Notes: generated from the letters alone by a model not told the origin. A DNA stretch of 64,000 nucleotides from Azohydromonas aeria (GCF_009760915.1 NZ_VIDQ01000005.1:96274-160273); one strand, 5' to 3'; positions 46,768 through 56,793 are shown, numbered from the stretch's first letter. A program made the numbers and translations.

Positions 46768-46987
46768 CTTCCCCCCCTACCGTCCCGTGGGACAGAAACG
46801 CCTCTTGTGCCGTCAAGGCCACCTGCAGCGCATGTCAATGCAGCCGCCCAGCCACGCATGCCGCCTGATGCCGGTCCGATCGGGCCGGCCGGACCTTCTC
46901 AGGACAGCCACTGCATCAGGCACGGTCCGTCGGTGAAGGCGCCTGCATTGCCCGGATCCGACGAGGAACCGCCCATCTTGAAACATT

Positions 46988-47004
46988 TGGATAACAATTA
47001 TCCA
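46988..47004. promoter_or_regulatory. 17-base palindrome, candidate operator
   Basis: TGGATAACAATTATCCA is a perfect dyad of seven-base arms around CAA, in an AT-rich patch about 220 bases upstream of the sugar-transferase start. Read on the minus strand it includes GATAAT, a good -10 hexamer, though with no clear -35. It could be an operator overlapping a promoter. Confidence 0.45.
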
Positions 47005-47300
47005 GCCGTTCGGCGTCTGTCCGCTTGATGTTTGTCAGCAGCAGGCCCGCCAGGCCCATGCAGTCAGTCGGTCCGCGCTGTGTGGGCCAGCCCGCGATTC
47101 TCGCAGCCGGCACGCGCCTGACGAGCCTGCGCGCTGTTTTGACGCAACGCAGCAATCAAGGCAGCGCCACCGGATCGGTTTGTTGTGCTTGTCATGCCGC
47201 GGTCTCCATCGAGCGGTCTGCCCGGCAGCCGTCAATCATGGAGAGGCAACCGATAGAGCGCAACGGGCTGGCGTCAAGCAAAGCCGCTGCGCGTGCGAAG

Positions 47301-47323
47301 CGTCACTGCATCACAGTGACGCT
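47301..47323. repeat. Perfect nine-base-arm inverted repeat downstream of ntrC
   Basis: GCGTCACTG and CAGTGACGC flank a five-base loop. There is no T-run on either side. It lies about 30 bases past the ntrC stop, close to a second GC-rich hairpin (CCGGGCC/GGCCCGG). The pair may end ntrC transcription in a factor-dependent way or serve as a protein-binding site. Confidence 0.55.
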
Positions 47324-47354
47324 GGCGCTGCAGCCGGGCCGCGAGGGCCCGGGC

Positions 47355-48848
<1,494 letters not shown>

Positions 48849-48872
48849 GCTCGGGCGCTTACCTCGTGTCAG

Positions 48873-49943
48873 TCAGGGCAAAGGAATAAGGATCTTGAAG
48901 ATCGTCTGGCCGGGCGTGCTGTCGCATTCGATGGTCCCCTGGTGCTGTTGCACGAAGGTCTGCGCCAGCGTCAGCCCCAGGCCCGATCCGCCCTCGCGTC
49001 CCGACACCAGCGGGTAGAAGATGCGATCGCGGATCGACTCGGGAACACCCGGGCCGTTGTCCTCGATATGCAATTCCAGTGCCAGTCTGTAGCGCGTCTT
49101 GCCGATCGTGACCTGCCGCGTCACGCGCGTGCGCAGCACGATGCACGCGTCGCCCTCGGCGATGCGCTGCGTGAGCGCCTGCGCCGCGTTGTGCGCGATG
49201 TTGAGCACGGCCTGGATCAGCTGCTCGCGGTCGCCGCGGAACTCGGGAATCGAGGTGTCGTAGTCGCGCTGCACCGCCAGCCCGCGCGGGAACTCGGCCA
49301 GGATCAGCGAGCGCACCCGCTCGCACACCTCGTGGATGTTGACGTCGCCCACCACGTGCGGCTTGCGGTGCGGCGCCAGCAGCCGGTCCACCAGCGCCTG
49401 CAGCCGGTCGGCCTCCTGCACGATGACCTGCGTGTACTCGGTGAGTTCGCGCGACTGCAGCTCCATCTGCAGCAGCTGCGCCGCGCCGCGGATGCCGCCC
49501 AGCGGGTTCTTGATCTCGTGCGCCAGGTTGCGGATGAGCTCCTTGTTGGCCTGCGCCTGGTCCAGCGCGCGCTCCTCGCGGTCCTGGCGCGTCTGCTGCT
49601 CGATCTCGATCATCTCCACGACCACGCGGTCGGCGCGGTCGGTCTGGTTGACGATGACGTGCACCGGCAGCGCCTCGGGCTGCACCCCGGGCAGCCGCTT
49701 GAGCTGGGCGTCGAAGCGGCCGCTGGCGTAGTCGTTGCGCGCCACCGCCGCCAGCGTCTCCTGCAGCTGGCGCGGCAGCACGAACCACTGCGGCAGGCTG
49801 CCGCCCACCAGCGCGCGGCGCGACAGCCCGATCTGGTCCTCGAAGGCGGCGTTGACGAACAGGCACTGGCCCTGCGGCGAGACCACCGCCACCAGCGTGG
49901 CGAGCAGGTCGAAGTTGTCGTAGTGGGGTTCTTTGCGCTTCAT
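48873..49943 (-). CDS. ntrB: Nitrogen regulation sensor kinase NtrB (GlnL)
   Basis: This 356-residue soluble kinase has an N-terminal PAS domain (FDLLATLVAVVSPQGQCLFVN), the phosphoacceptor His in NLAHEIKNPLGGIRGAAQLL near residues 142-161, N box LNIAHNAAQAL, G1 EDNGPGVP and G2 GSGLGLTLAQ. It phosphorylates NtrC under nitrogen limitation in response to PII. I chose ATG 49943 (MKRKEPHYDNFD), which overlaps the stop of the DUF4124-like gene (ATGA). It has no transmembrane segment, as expected for the family. Confidence 0.96.
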   Translation of the reverse strand: MKRKEPHYDNFDLLATLVAVVSPQGQCLFVNAAFEDQIGLSRRALVGGSLPQWFVLPRQLQETLAAVARNDYASGRFDAQLKRLPGVQPEALPVHVIVNQTDRADRVVVEMIEIEQQTRQDREERALDQAQANKELIRNLAHEIKNPLGGIRGAAQLLQMELQSRELTEYTQVIVQEADRLQALVDRLLAPHRKPHVVGDVNIHEVCERVRSLILAEFPRGLAVQRDYDTSIPEFRGDREQLIQAVLNIAHNAAQALTQRIAEGDACIVLRTRVTRQVTIGKTRYRLALELHIEDNGPGVPESIRDRIFYPLVSGREGGSGLGLTLAQTFVQQHQGTIECDSTPGQTIFKILIPLP

Positions 49944-50494
49944 GGCCGGGACACCCGGGAGAGTTCGCGCTGCAGCGCGGCGACGTCGGCACTGCTGCGC
50001 TCGATGGAGGCTTTCAGGGCGGCGACGCGGTCCAGGTAGCGCTGGTGGTTGCGCTCGCTGCCCAGCCGCTCGGGCTGGCCGTCGTTGTACTCGGCCAGCA
50101 GCAGCCGCAGCCGCGCCTGCTCGCGCTGCAGCTCCGCTTCCAGGATGGCGCGCGCGTCCTTGTCGCGCTCGCGCTGCTGCTGCGGCGCCACGCGCTCGCC
50201 GCCCGGGCTGGCCGGCGCCGCGGCCGGTCGCGATACCGACACCGGGGCAGCGGGTGCCGGCGCCGCGGCGCGCGGCCGCGGACCCTGCGGAATGGTCACG
50301 GGCAGCGCCTGCACCGGCTGGCAGCTGTGGCCCTGCGCACGCGCGCCGCGGGCACCGACGGCATCGGTGTAGAGCACGGGCGCGTCGGGCTTGGTGCACT
50401 GGTAGACCGCGCCGTCCTGCGCCTGGGCTGCGGCCATGCCGCCGAGCAGCAGCACAGCGCACAGCGCGCAGCGGCTGGTGAGCTTCATGCGCAT
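49940..50494 (-). CDS. DUF4124-like exported protein
   Basis: This 184-residue protein has a signal peptide (CALCAVLLLGGMAAAQA). Just after it, GAVYQCTKPDAPVLYTD has the pattern of DUF4124. The middle is Ala/Pro-rich, and the C-terminal 75 residues are a charged coiled coil (EAELQREQARLRLLLAEY). The function is unknown. It is translationally coupled to ntrB although its product should be periplasmic, an odd but recurrent placement between glnA and ntrB in this bacterial group (from memory). The start is ATG 50494 or 50488. Confidence 0.78.
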   Translation of the reverse strand: MRMKLTSRCALCAVLLLGGMAAAQAQDGAVYQCTKPDAPVLYTDAVGARGARAQGHSCQPVQALPVTIPQGPRPRAAAPAPAAPVSVSRPAAAPASPGGERVAPQQQRERDKDARAILEAELQREQARLRLLLAEYNDGQPERLGSERNHQRYLDRVAALKASIERSSADVAALQRELSRVSRP

Positions 50495-50562
50495 GGGTTC
50501 TCTCGGGAGGGGTGTCGCGCGGATTGTGGCAAAGCCCCTCGCCACCGCCCCCGCCAGCCGCC

Positions 50563-50590
50563 AAAGAAAAAGACGGCCCGGGGGCCGTCC
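50563..50590 (-). terminator. Rho-independent terminator after glnA
   Basis: GACGGCCC (50572-50579) pairs with GGGCCGTC (50582-50589). On the minus strand the stem is followed by TTTTTCTTT. It lies 31 bases past the glnA stop and before the DUF4124-like gene, so ntrBC should have its own promoter or rely on read-through. Confidence 0.88.
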
Positions 50591-50620
50591 TTGCACGCGC
50601 TGCTCAGGATCCTTGCGGGA

Positions 50621-52036
50621 TCACAGGGCGTAGTACATGTCGAACTCGACCGGGTGCGTGGCCATGCGGAAGCGCGTGACCTCCTGCATCTTGAGGTCGA
50701 TGTAGGCGTCGATGTACGCGTCCGTGAACACGCCGCCCTTGGTCAGGAAGGCGCGGTCCTTGTCCAGCGCTTCCAGGGCCTGGTCCAGGCTGTGGCACAC
50801 GGTCGGGATCTTCGCGTCCTCTTCCGGGGGCAGGTGGTACAGGTCCTTGGTGGCGGCCTCGCCCGGGTGGATCTTGTTTTCCACGCCGTCCAGGCCGGCC
50901 ATCAGCAGCGCCGCGAAGCCCAGGTACGGGTTCATCAGGGGATCGGGGAAGCGGGCTTCCACGCGACGGCCCTTCGGGTTGGCCACGTAGGGGATGCGGA
51001 TCGAGGCCGAGCGGTTCTTGGCCGAGTAGGCCAGCTTCACCGGGGCTTCGAAGCCGGGCACCAGGCGCTTGTAGCTGTTGGTGCCGGGGTTGGTGATGGC
51101 GTTCAGGGCACGGGCGTGCTTGATGATGCCGCCGATGTAGAACAGCGCGAACTCCGACAGGCCCGCGTAGCCGTCGCCGGCGAACAGGTTCTTGCCGTCC
51201 TTCCACACCGACTGGTGCACGTGCATGCCGCTGCCGTTGTCACCGACGATGGGCTTGGGCATGAACGTGGCGGTCTTGCCGTAGGCGGCCGCGACGTTGT
51301 GGATCACGTACTTCTGCAGCTGCACCCAGTCGGCGCGCTCGATGAGCGTGCTGAACTTGGTGCCGATCTCCATCTGGCCGGCGGTGGCCACCTCGTGGTG
51401 GTGCACCTCGACCGGGATGCCCAGCTGCTCCAGCAGCAGGCACATCTCCGAGCGCAGGTCCTGGCCCGAGTCGACCGGGGGCACCGGGAAGTAGCCGCCC
51501 TTGACGGTGGGACGGAAGCCGGAGTTGCCGTGCTCGTATTCCTTGCCCGTGTTCCAGGCGGCTTCCTCGCTCTCGATCTTCGAGAAGCAGCCCGACATGT
51601 CGATGTTCCAGCGCACGCTGTCGAACACGAAGAACTCGGGCTCCGGGCCGAAGTAGGCGGTGTCGCCCAGGCCGGAAGCGCGCATGTAGGCTTCGGCGCG
51701 CTTGGCCAGCGAGCGCGGGTCGCGCTCGTAGGGCTTGCCGTCGGCCGGATCGATGACGTCGCAGGTCAGGATCAGCGTGGGCTCTTCGAAGAACGGGTCG
51801 ATGTTGGCCGTGTTGGCGTCCGGCATCAGCAGCATGTCGGAGGCTTCGATGCCCTTCCAGCCGGCGATCGACGAGCCGTCGAAGGCGTGGCCCGACTGGA
51901 ACTTGTCTTCATCGAAATGGGAGACGGGCACCGAAACGTGCTGCTCCTTGCCGCGGGTGTCGGTGAAGCGGAAGTCAACGAACTTGACTTCGTTCTCCTT
52001 CACCATCTTCATCACGTCGGCGACGGTCTTGGCCAT
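50621..52036 (-). CDS. glnA: Glutamine synthetase, type I
   Basis: This 471-residue GSI enzyme converts glutamate, ammonia and ATP to glutamine. Family landmarks include [17 protein letters not shown] near residues 50-66, the glutamate/ammonium-site loop [12 protein letters not shown] near 265-276, the ATP-site [10 protein letters not shown] near 340-350, and the adenylylation-site Tyr in [10 protein letters not shown] near 395. The start ATG 52036 is preceded by TAGGAGA; an upstream in-frame ATG at 52117 would include the leader hairpin and is rejected. Its upstream region carries a sigma-54-type promoter and NtrC-like sites. Confidence 0.98.
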   Translation of the reverse strand: MAKTVADVMKMVKENEVKFVDFRFTDTRGKEQHVSVPVSHFDEDKFQSGHAFDGSSIAGWKGIEASDMLLMPDANTANIDPFFEEPTLILTCDVIDPADGKPYERDPRSLAKRAEAYMRASGLGDTAYFGPEPEFFVFDSVRWNIDMSGCFSKIESEEAAWNTGKEYEHGNSGFRPTVKGGYFPVPPVDSGQDLRSEMCLLLEQLGIPVEVHHHEVATAGQMEIGTKFSTLIERADWVQLQKYVIHNVAAAYGKTATFMPKPIVGDNGSGMHVHQSVWKDGKNLFAGDGYAGLSEFALFYIGGIIKHARALNAITNPGTNSYKRLVPGFEAPVKLAYSAKNRSASIRIPYVANPKGRRVEARFPDPLMNPYLGFAALLMAGLDGVENKIHPGEAATKDLYHLPPEEDAKIPTVCHSLDQALEALDKDRAFLTKGGVFTDAYIDAYIDLKMQEVTRFRMATHPVEFDMYYAL

Positions 52037-52094
52037 CAAAAAATCTCCTAGCGGGTGCTGTGCGAGGGGGTTGAATACAGCGGTTTCAAACAAA

Positions 52095-52115
52095 GGCCCG
52101 GCGTGCAGCCGGGCC
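52095..52115 (-). promoter_or_regulatory. Strong hairpin in the glnA leader
   Basis: GGCCCGGC and GCCGGGCC (8-base arms, five-base loop) lie between the predicted transcription start and the glnA ribosome-binding site. On the minus strand it is followed by TTTGTTTG, a weak U-rich tract. It could protect the 5' end or act as an attenuator. Confidence 0.55.
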
Positions 52116-52136
52116 ATTGAAAGAGCCCAGCAATCT

Positions 52137-52152
52137 AGCAGAAAGCATGCCG
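52137..52152 (-). promoter_or_regulatory. Sigma-54-type promoter of glnA
   Basis: The minus strand reads CGGCATGCTTTCTGCT: the invariant GG and GC are 10 bases apart and both boxes are close to the TGGCACG-N4-TTTGCT consensus. The expected transcription start is near 52126, about 90 bases upstream of the glnA ATG. Confidence 0.72.
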
Positions 52153-52252
52153 TTTTCTGCCATCTCTGCTGTGCGCTGCGTCAAGCCGGGGCGCGGGCCC
52201 GTGAATCACGTCATTCCCCGGGTCATTAACGCCCCATGATGATGCATTCGTC

Positions 52253-52269
52253 TGCACCAAATTGGTGAA
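52253..52269. promoter_or_regulatory. NtrC-like binding site, proximal
   Basis: TGCACC-N5-GGTGAA matches the NtrC dyad TGCACC-N5-GGTGCA at 11 of 12 positions. Its centre is about 135 bases upstream of the predicted glnA transcription start, a normal enhancer distance. Confidence 0.75.
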
Positions 52270-52281
52270 ATGACAATCCTG

Positions 52282-53076
52282 CTAGCGCACCAATTCGGGG
52301 CCAAGTTTCACGCGCAACTGCTCCAGGCCGGCGCGCAGGGCTTCGAAGGCGGCATCCACCGCGTCGCCCGCGCCCTTGACGCCCAGCTCCACGTGGCGGC
52401 CCCACTGCGGGTGGTCCACGCTGGGCAGGCTGAAGACGCGCACCGGCGCGTGCGCGGCCTCGACGGCCTCCATCAGCGGCGTCAGCGCCGCCTCCATGGC
52501 GCCAAAGACGATGAAGGAGCGCTCGCGCTGGTGCTGCGAGCCGTGCAGCGCCGCGTAGCGGGTGTCGAGCAGTGCTTCCATCATCGGGTGCGCCATCACC
52601 GGGAAGCCCGGCAGGAAGTGCACCTCGCCGACGCTGAAGCCCGGAATGCGGTTGTAGGGATTCGGGATGATCTGCGCGCCCTGCGGGAACACGCCCATGT
52701 TGAGCCGCTGCAGGTTGTCCGGGCTGTCCGGGTCGAAGGGCACGCCCTTCTCCGCTGCCATCTCGCGCATGCGCTGCCCGATCAGATCCTTCGCCTGCGG
52801 GTGCAGCGCCAGCGGCACGCCCAGCGCCGCCGCGGCCGCCTGGCGCGTGTGGTCGTCGGGCGTGGCGCCGATGCCGCCGCAGCTGAACACGGCGTCGCCG
52901 CTGCTGAAAGCCTCGCGCAGCGTGGCCGTGATGCGCTCGCGCTCGTCGCCCACATAGCGCGCCCAGGCCAGCTGCAGCCCGCGCGCCGACAACAGCTCGA
53001 TGGCCTTGGCCAGGTGCTTGTCCTGGCGCTTGCCGGAAAGGATCTCGTCGCCGATGACGATCAGGCCGAAGTTCAT
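52282..53076 (-). CDS. CinA/MoaB-like molybdopterin-binding domain protein
   Basis: This 264-residue protein corresponds to the N-terminal (MoCF/COG1058-type) domain of CinA only. GLIVIGDEILSGKRQDKH at the start and FSCGGIGATPDDHTR near residues 65-80 are the signature motifs. The deamidase domain of full-length CinA is absent. Stand-alone forms of this type are known; their exact activity (nucleotide pyrophosphatase or other) is not assigned here. The start ATG 53076 overlaps the stop of the EI24-like gene (ATGA). Confidence 0.88.
   Translation of the reverse strand: MNFGLIVIGDEILSGKRQDKHLAKAIELLSARGLQLAWARYVGDERERITATLREAFSSGDAVFSCGGIGATPDDHTRQAAAAALGVPLALHPQAKDLIGQRMREMAAEKGVPFDPDSPDNLQRLNMGVFPQGAQIIPNPYNRIPGFSVGEVHFLPGFPVMAHPMMEALLDTRYAALHGSQHQRERSFIVFGAMEAALTPLMEAVEAAHAPVRVFSLPSVDHPQWGRHVELGVKGAGDAVDAAFEALRAGLEQLRVKLGPELVR
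52286..52302. promoter_or_regulatory. NtrC-like binding site, distal (inside the CinA-like gene)
   Basis: CGCACC-N5-GGGGCC keeps nine of ten core positions of the NtrC dyad GCACC-N5-GGTGC. Its centre is about 33 bases (three helical turns) from the proximal site, as for cooperative NtrC dimers. It overlaps the last codons of the upstream gene. Confidence 0.55.
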
Positions 53077-53981
53077 GCTTGGGGTTCCCGGGGCAGTTGC
53101 AGTACGGGCGCCGCCGGCGCCATCTCGATGATCTCGCCACCCGGCGGCGGCGTCGGCGCCTGGGCCGCCGCGGCCGCCTCCTGCGCGCGCAGCCGCTGCA
53201 GCGCCGCCAGCGCGAAGTGGGCGAACCACAGCGAGGAGAACACGAACACCACCGTGTACAGCCACACCGAGGCCACCACCAGCACCGGCGCCAGGATCAG
53301 CACCGCCGCGCCGAAGGCCCACAGCAGCGACGGCGCCGCGCCCAGGTAGCCGCTGACGACACCCATGGCCAGCAGCGGCCAGCGCTGCTCGCGCAGGATG
53401 CGCCGCCGCTCGTCGGCGCTGGCGTGCTCGGCGAGCACGTCGAAGGTGATCATCTGGTAGGTCAGCCAGCCCCAGATCAGCGGCGGCAGCACCAGCACCA
53501 GCGGCGGCACGAACCACAGCGGCACCGACAGCGCCAGCGCCAGCAGCGCCAGCGCCGAGCAGCCCAGCGACCAGCCCACGCTGGCCCAGAAGCCCGCGCC
53601 GCGGCGCCGCTGCAGCACCGGAAAGCGCCGCCGCGCCACCAGCGCGGTCAGCGCCGGCGTGGCCAGCAGCGCCACCAGCAGCAGCGACACCACCACCAGC
53701 ACCGGCACCGTCAGCGCCACCACCAGCAGCGGCGCCACCACGCTGCGCAGCCCGCTGCCGCCCATGGCGTCGAGCCAGCCCAGCACCGCCGCGGTCAGCG
53801 ACCAGCGCTCCAGCGACTGGTACACGCCGTCCACGGCGCTCTCCCAGTACAGCCAGCCCAGGCCCAGCGCCAGCGCCGCGGCGATGAGCAGCGGCGCCAG
53901 CGTCAGCAGGAACACGCGCGGGTGCAGGCAGTACGCGGCCGCGCGCCAGAAGGCGTCGAGCAGCTCCCTCATCGGGCGCAT
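53073..53981 (-). CDS. EI24-domain integral membrane protein
   Basis: This 302-residue protein has about six hydrophobic segments with the layout of the EI24/CysZ-like family. WGWLTYQMITFDVLAEHASADERRRI near residues 170-195 is the most conserved stretch. The last 40 residues are Pro/Ala-rich and cytosolic. The function of bacterial EI24 proteins other than CysZ (sulfate uptake) is unclear; nothing nearby points to sulfur metabolism. AGGAGG is six bases upstream of ATG 53981. Confidence 0.85.
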   Translation of the reverse strand: MRPMRELLDAFWRAAAYCLHPRVFLLTLAPLLIAAALALGLGWLYWESAVDGVYQSLERWSLTAAVLGWLDAMGGSGLRSVVAPLLVVALTVPVLVVVSLLLVALLATPALTALVARRRFPVLQRRRGAGFWASVGWSLGCSALALLALALSVPLWFVPPLVLVLPPLIWGWLTYQMITFDVLAEHASADERRRILREQRWPLLAMGVVSGYLGAAPSLLWAFGAAVLILAPVLVVASVWLYTVVFVFSSLWFAHFALAALQRLRAQEAAAAAQAPTPPPGGEIIEMAPAAPVLQLPREPQA

Positions 53982-54008
53982 GGCCGCCCTCCTGCCGCGC
54001 CGCGCCGC

Positions 54009-54953
54009 TCAGCCACGCCCGGCCAGACGCTTGAGCCCCAGCCACTGCTGGGACAGGAAGCCGCGCCCCCAGTCACGCTCGTCGTCGGGCAGCCCGGTGG
54101 GCAGGTAGCGGTCGCCGAAGTAGGCGGTGCCGAAGAGCCGGTCCCAGATGGGGAACAGCACGGAGAAGTTGTCGCCGCCCGGGCGGCCGTGGCCGTCGGC
54201 CACCTCGCCGTCGCCGGTGCGGTGGTGCCAGCGGTGGTAGCGCGGGCTCACCAGCCAGCGCTCCAGCGGCCCGAACGACAGCCGCACGTTGGCATGCGAC
54301 AGGCTCTCCAGCAGCTGCGTGAAGGCCACCACCGCCACGAACTGCCCCGGCGCGATGCCCACCAGCAGCCCCACCAGCACCAGCGCGCTGTCGCGGATCA
54401 CGTCGTCGAGCAGGTGGTTGCGGTTGTCGCTCCACAGCGTCATCTGGCGCTGGCTGTGGTGCAGCCCGTGCAGCGCCCACCACCAGCGCCAGCGGTGCTG
54501 GCCGCGGTGCAGCAGGTAGTCCACGAAGTCGAACAGCAGCAGGTACAGCACGAAGCTCACCAGCGCCACGTCGGTCACGCCGGGCCACAGGTGGTCGAGC
54601 TGGAAGGTGGGCAGGCCCTCGACGCGCAGCCGGCCGATGAGCGCGTCCCACAGCGGGTCGAGCGTGAAGAACAGCACCACGCGGAACAGGCCCAGGCGGT
54701 GGATGAGCGTGTAGACCACGTCCACCCGCACCGCGGCGCGGTCCGTCACCGCCTCCACCGGGCGCCAGCGCTCCAGCAGCCGCAGCAGCGTGAGCATCAG
54801 CGCCAGCTGCACCAGCCCCACCAGCAGCCAGCCGGTGGCGACGAAGGCGTCCTCCATCGCGCTGGCCAGGCCCAGCTCGAACAGCAGCGGCTGCACCAGC
54901 AGCTCGAAAAGCGCCTGCTGCGCCTGTCCGAAAAGGTCAAAGAACCATTGCAT
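54009..54953 (-). CDS. Fatty acid hydroxylase / sterol desaturase family protein
   Basis: This 314-residue membrane di-iron enzyme has the family's His clusters: DYLLHRGQHR near residues 146-155, LHGLHHSQ near 161-168, LSHANVR near 220-226 and YHRWHHRT near 240-247. Several hydrophobic segments precede and separate them. It should hydroxylate or desaturate a lipid at the membrane surface; the substrate is unknown. It lies 27 bases upstream of the EI24-like gene on the same strand and is probably co-transcribed. Confidence 0.91.
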   Translation of the reverse strand: MQWFFDLFGQAQQALFELLVQPLLFELGLASAMEDAFVATGWLLVGLVQLALMLTLLRLLERWRPVEAVTDRAAVRVDVVYTLIHRLGLFRVVLFFTLDPLWDALIGRLRVEGLPTFQLDHLWPGVTDVALVSFVLYLLLFDFVDYLLHRGQHRWRWWWALHGLHHSQRQMTLWSDNRNHLLDDVIRDSALVLVGLLVGIAPGQFVAVVAFTQLLESLSHANVRLSFGPLERWLVSPRYHRWHHRTGDGEVADGHGRPGGDNFSVLFPIWDRLFGTAYFGDRYLPTGLPDDERDWGRGFLSQQWLGLKRLAGRG

Positions 54954-54974
54954 GGCGGTCCGTCAGAAGGGATG

Positions 54975-55766
54975 TCAGCGCCCGACCGGCCGGGCGGCCC
55001 AGGCTGCGAACTGCGGATGATCGCGCAACGTCGCGAAGCAGAAGCCGCGCTGCTTCAGGCCCTCGACCAGCGGCTCCAGCACCGCCGGCGCCCACGGGTC
55101 CTTGCGCGACCAGATGCCCAGGTGCGCCAGCAGGATGTCGCCGGCGCGGATGTCTCGCAGCGCGCGCGCGAGCAACTGGCTGTTGGGATGGCGGTCGCTG
55201 GGCAACTCATCGCCCAGGAAGCCCGCCGGCGCCCAGCCCACGTGCTCGAAGCCGCAGCGCCGCGCCGCCGCCAGCAGCGCGGGCGAAGTCTTGCCGCCCG
55301 GCGCGCGGAAGAGCGGCAGCATCTTCTGCCCCGTCATGGCCTCGAAGCGCTCGGCCGGCTTCCTCAGCTCCGCGCAGTAGCCGGCCTCGTCGAGCGTGAA
55401 GCGCTGCCCGGACCGCGGCCCGGCCGTGGGCTGCACGGTGAAGGCGCCGCCGCCCTGGTCGGCGCGCCAGACCGCGTGGCTCCAGGTGTGCGAGCCGAAG
55501 GCATGCCCTTCCGCGGCGCGGGCGCGCCACCACGGCGCCCATTCATCGTCCAGGCTGCTGCCGTCATCGAGCGTGCGCTCGTCGGCGAGGAAGAAGGTGG
55601 CCTTCACCTGCTGGCGCTGCAGCACCTGCGCCACCAGCGGCGCCACGCCCATGTGGCCGGTGTCGAAGGTGAGGTAGACCGGCTTGTCGCAGCCCGGCGC
55701 CGCGGCCGCGGCCGTGGCGGCCGCGAGCAGCGCGCCAAGCGTCAGCGCCTCAATGCCGCGGGGCAT
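54975..55766 (-). CDS. Exported polysaccharide deacetylase (CE4)
   Basis: This 263-residue protein has a signal peptide (LTLGALLAAATAAAAA). The NodB domain starts at VYLTFDTGHMG near residues 30-40, where DTG replaces the usual DDG. The His pair is in GSHTWSH near 90-96, and LFRAPGGKTSP is motif 3. LLAHLGIWSRKDPW matches the late His/Leu motif. It is unlike the two EPS-locus deacetylases, being secreted and small, and may act on peptidoglycan or exported glycan. Its start overlaps the end of the beta-propeller gene by 17 bases. Confidence 0.87.
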   Translation of the reverse strand: MPRGIEALTLGALLAAATAAAAAPGCDKPVYLTFDTGHMGVAPLVAQVLQRQQVKATFFLADERTLDDGSSLDDEWAPWWRARAAEGHAFGSHTWSHAVWRADQGGGAFTVQPTAGPRSGQRFTLDEAGYCAELRKPAERFEAMTGQKMLPLFRAPGGKTSPALLAAARRCGFEHVGWAPAGFLGDELPSDRHPNSQLLARALRDIRAGDILLAHLGIWSRKDPWAPAVLEPLVEGLKQRGFCFATLRDHPQFAAWAARPVGR

Positions 55767-56793
55767 GGTCGAGCGTCCAGATGCCGTGCGGCGAGCGCCC
55801 CACCGGCACCTGCTGCACGACCTGCTTCTTCTCGATGTCGATCACGGTGACCTTGCGCGCCCAGCGCGAGGACACCAGCAGCGTCTTGCCGTCGGACAGC
55901 AGCTCCATGCAGTCCGGGCCGCCCGGCGCGGGCAGCGTGCTCACCACCGACAGCGACTGCGTGTCTATCATGCTGATGGTGTTGGCCACGCGGTTGGAGA
56001 CGAAGAGGTGCCTGCCGTCGCCGCGCGAGCGGAAGGCGTGCGCGCCCTTGCCGGTGGGAATGCGCTTGACGAGCTTCGGCTGCGCGCCGCTCACGTCGTA
56101 GGCCTCGACCACCTCGTCGCCGGTCAGCCCTACCAGCAGCGTGCGGTCGTCGGGCGTGAGGTAGACGTCCGCGGGCATCTTGCCCACCGGGATGCGCCAG
56201 CGCGGCGCCTGCGTGCGCAGGTCGATGGCGATGAGCTCGTCGCTGTCCTGCAGCGAGCTGTAGACCACGCTGGACTTGGTGTCGATGGCCAGGTGGCTGG
56301 GCGTCTTGCCCGCGGGGATGCGCTTGGCCAGCTGCAGCGGCTGCGCGGCGTTGGCCGGGTCCCAGCGGTAGATGTCGATGTGGTCGAGCCGGTTGGCCGC
56401 CGTCACGAACCACTTCATGTCCGGCGAGAAGCGCAGGTGGTAGGGGTCGATGATGCCGGTGATGGTGCGCTGCACCTGTGCCGTCTTCGGGTCGATGAAG
56501 GTCAGCGAGTCCGACAGCGCGTTGGCCACGATCACCGACTTCTCGTCGGGCGTCAGGTAGAGGTGGTGCGGCTCCTTGCCGGTGGCAATCAGCGCCTTCG
56601 GCGCCATCGTGGCGCGGTCGAGCACGCTGACGTTGGCGTCCTGCGAGTTGAGCACGAACACCGGCGGCAGCGCCGCCGCGGGGGCCGTGGCCGGCGCCAC
56701 GGTGGGCACCACGGACTGCGCCGCGGCCCAGCCGGCGGCGCCCACCAGGCACAACCCGGCACCGGCCCGCGCCATCTTCATCAACAGCTTCAT
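55750..56793 (-). CDS. Exported YncE-like beta-propeller protein
   Basis: This 347-residue protein has a signal peptide ending near WAAAQS. Repeated blades carry the YncE pattern: HHLYLTPDEKSVIVAN, YHLRFSPDMKWFVTAAN, ADVYLTPDDRTLLVGL, HAFRSRGDGRHLFVSN. Such seven-bladed propellers serve as periplasmic binding or scaffold proteins; no enzyme motif is seen. It overlaps the deacetylase gene by 17 bases, so the two are probably co-expressed. Confidence 0.87.
   Translation of the reverse strand: MKLLMKMARAGAGLCLVGAAGWAAAQSVVPTVAPATAPAAALPPVFVLNSQDANVSVLDRATMAPKALIATGKEPHHLYLTPDEKSVIVANALSDSLTFIDPKTAQVQRTITGIIDPYHLRFSPDMKWFVTAANRLDHIDIYRWDPANAAQPLQLAKRIPAGKTPSHLAIDTKSSVVYSSLQDSDELIAIDLRTQAPRWRIPVGKMPADVYLTPDDRTLLVGLTGDEVVEAYDVSGAQPKLVKRIPTGKGAHAFRSRGDGRHLFVSNRVANTISMIDTQSLSVVSTLPAPGGPDCMELLSDGKTLLVSSRWARKVTVIDIEKKQVVQQVPVGRSPHGIWTLDHAPRH

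Larger units (their letters stand above)
46768..47354. promoter_or_regulatory. 587-base spacer upstream of the EPS locus
   Basis: No credible gene is seen between ntrC and the first EPS gene. It contains the palindrome at 46988-47004, the dyad at 47301-47323 and a GC hairpin next to the ntrC stop (about 47335-47352). The main promoter of the 35-kb minus-strand locus is likely to be here. Confidence 0.55.

Noticed and set aside
46988..47004. Vector contamination, because GGATAACAATT matches part of the lac operator
   Set aside because: Only 11 bases match, the flanks differ from any lac promoter, and the dyad is symmetric on its own.
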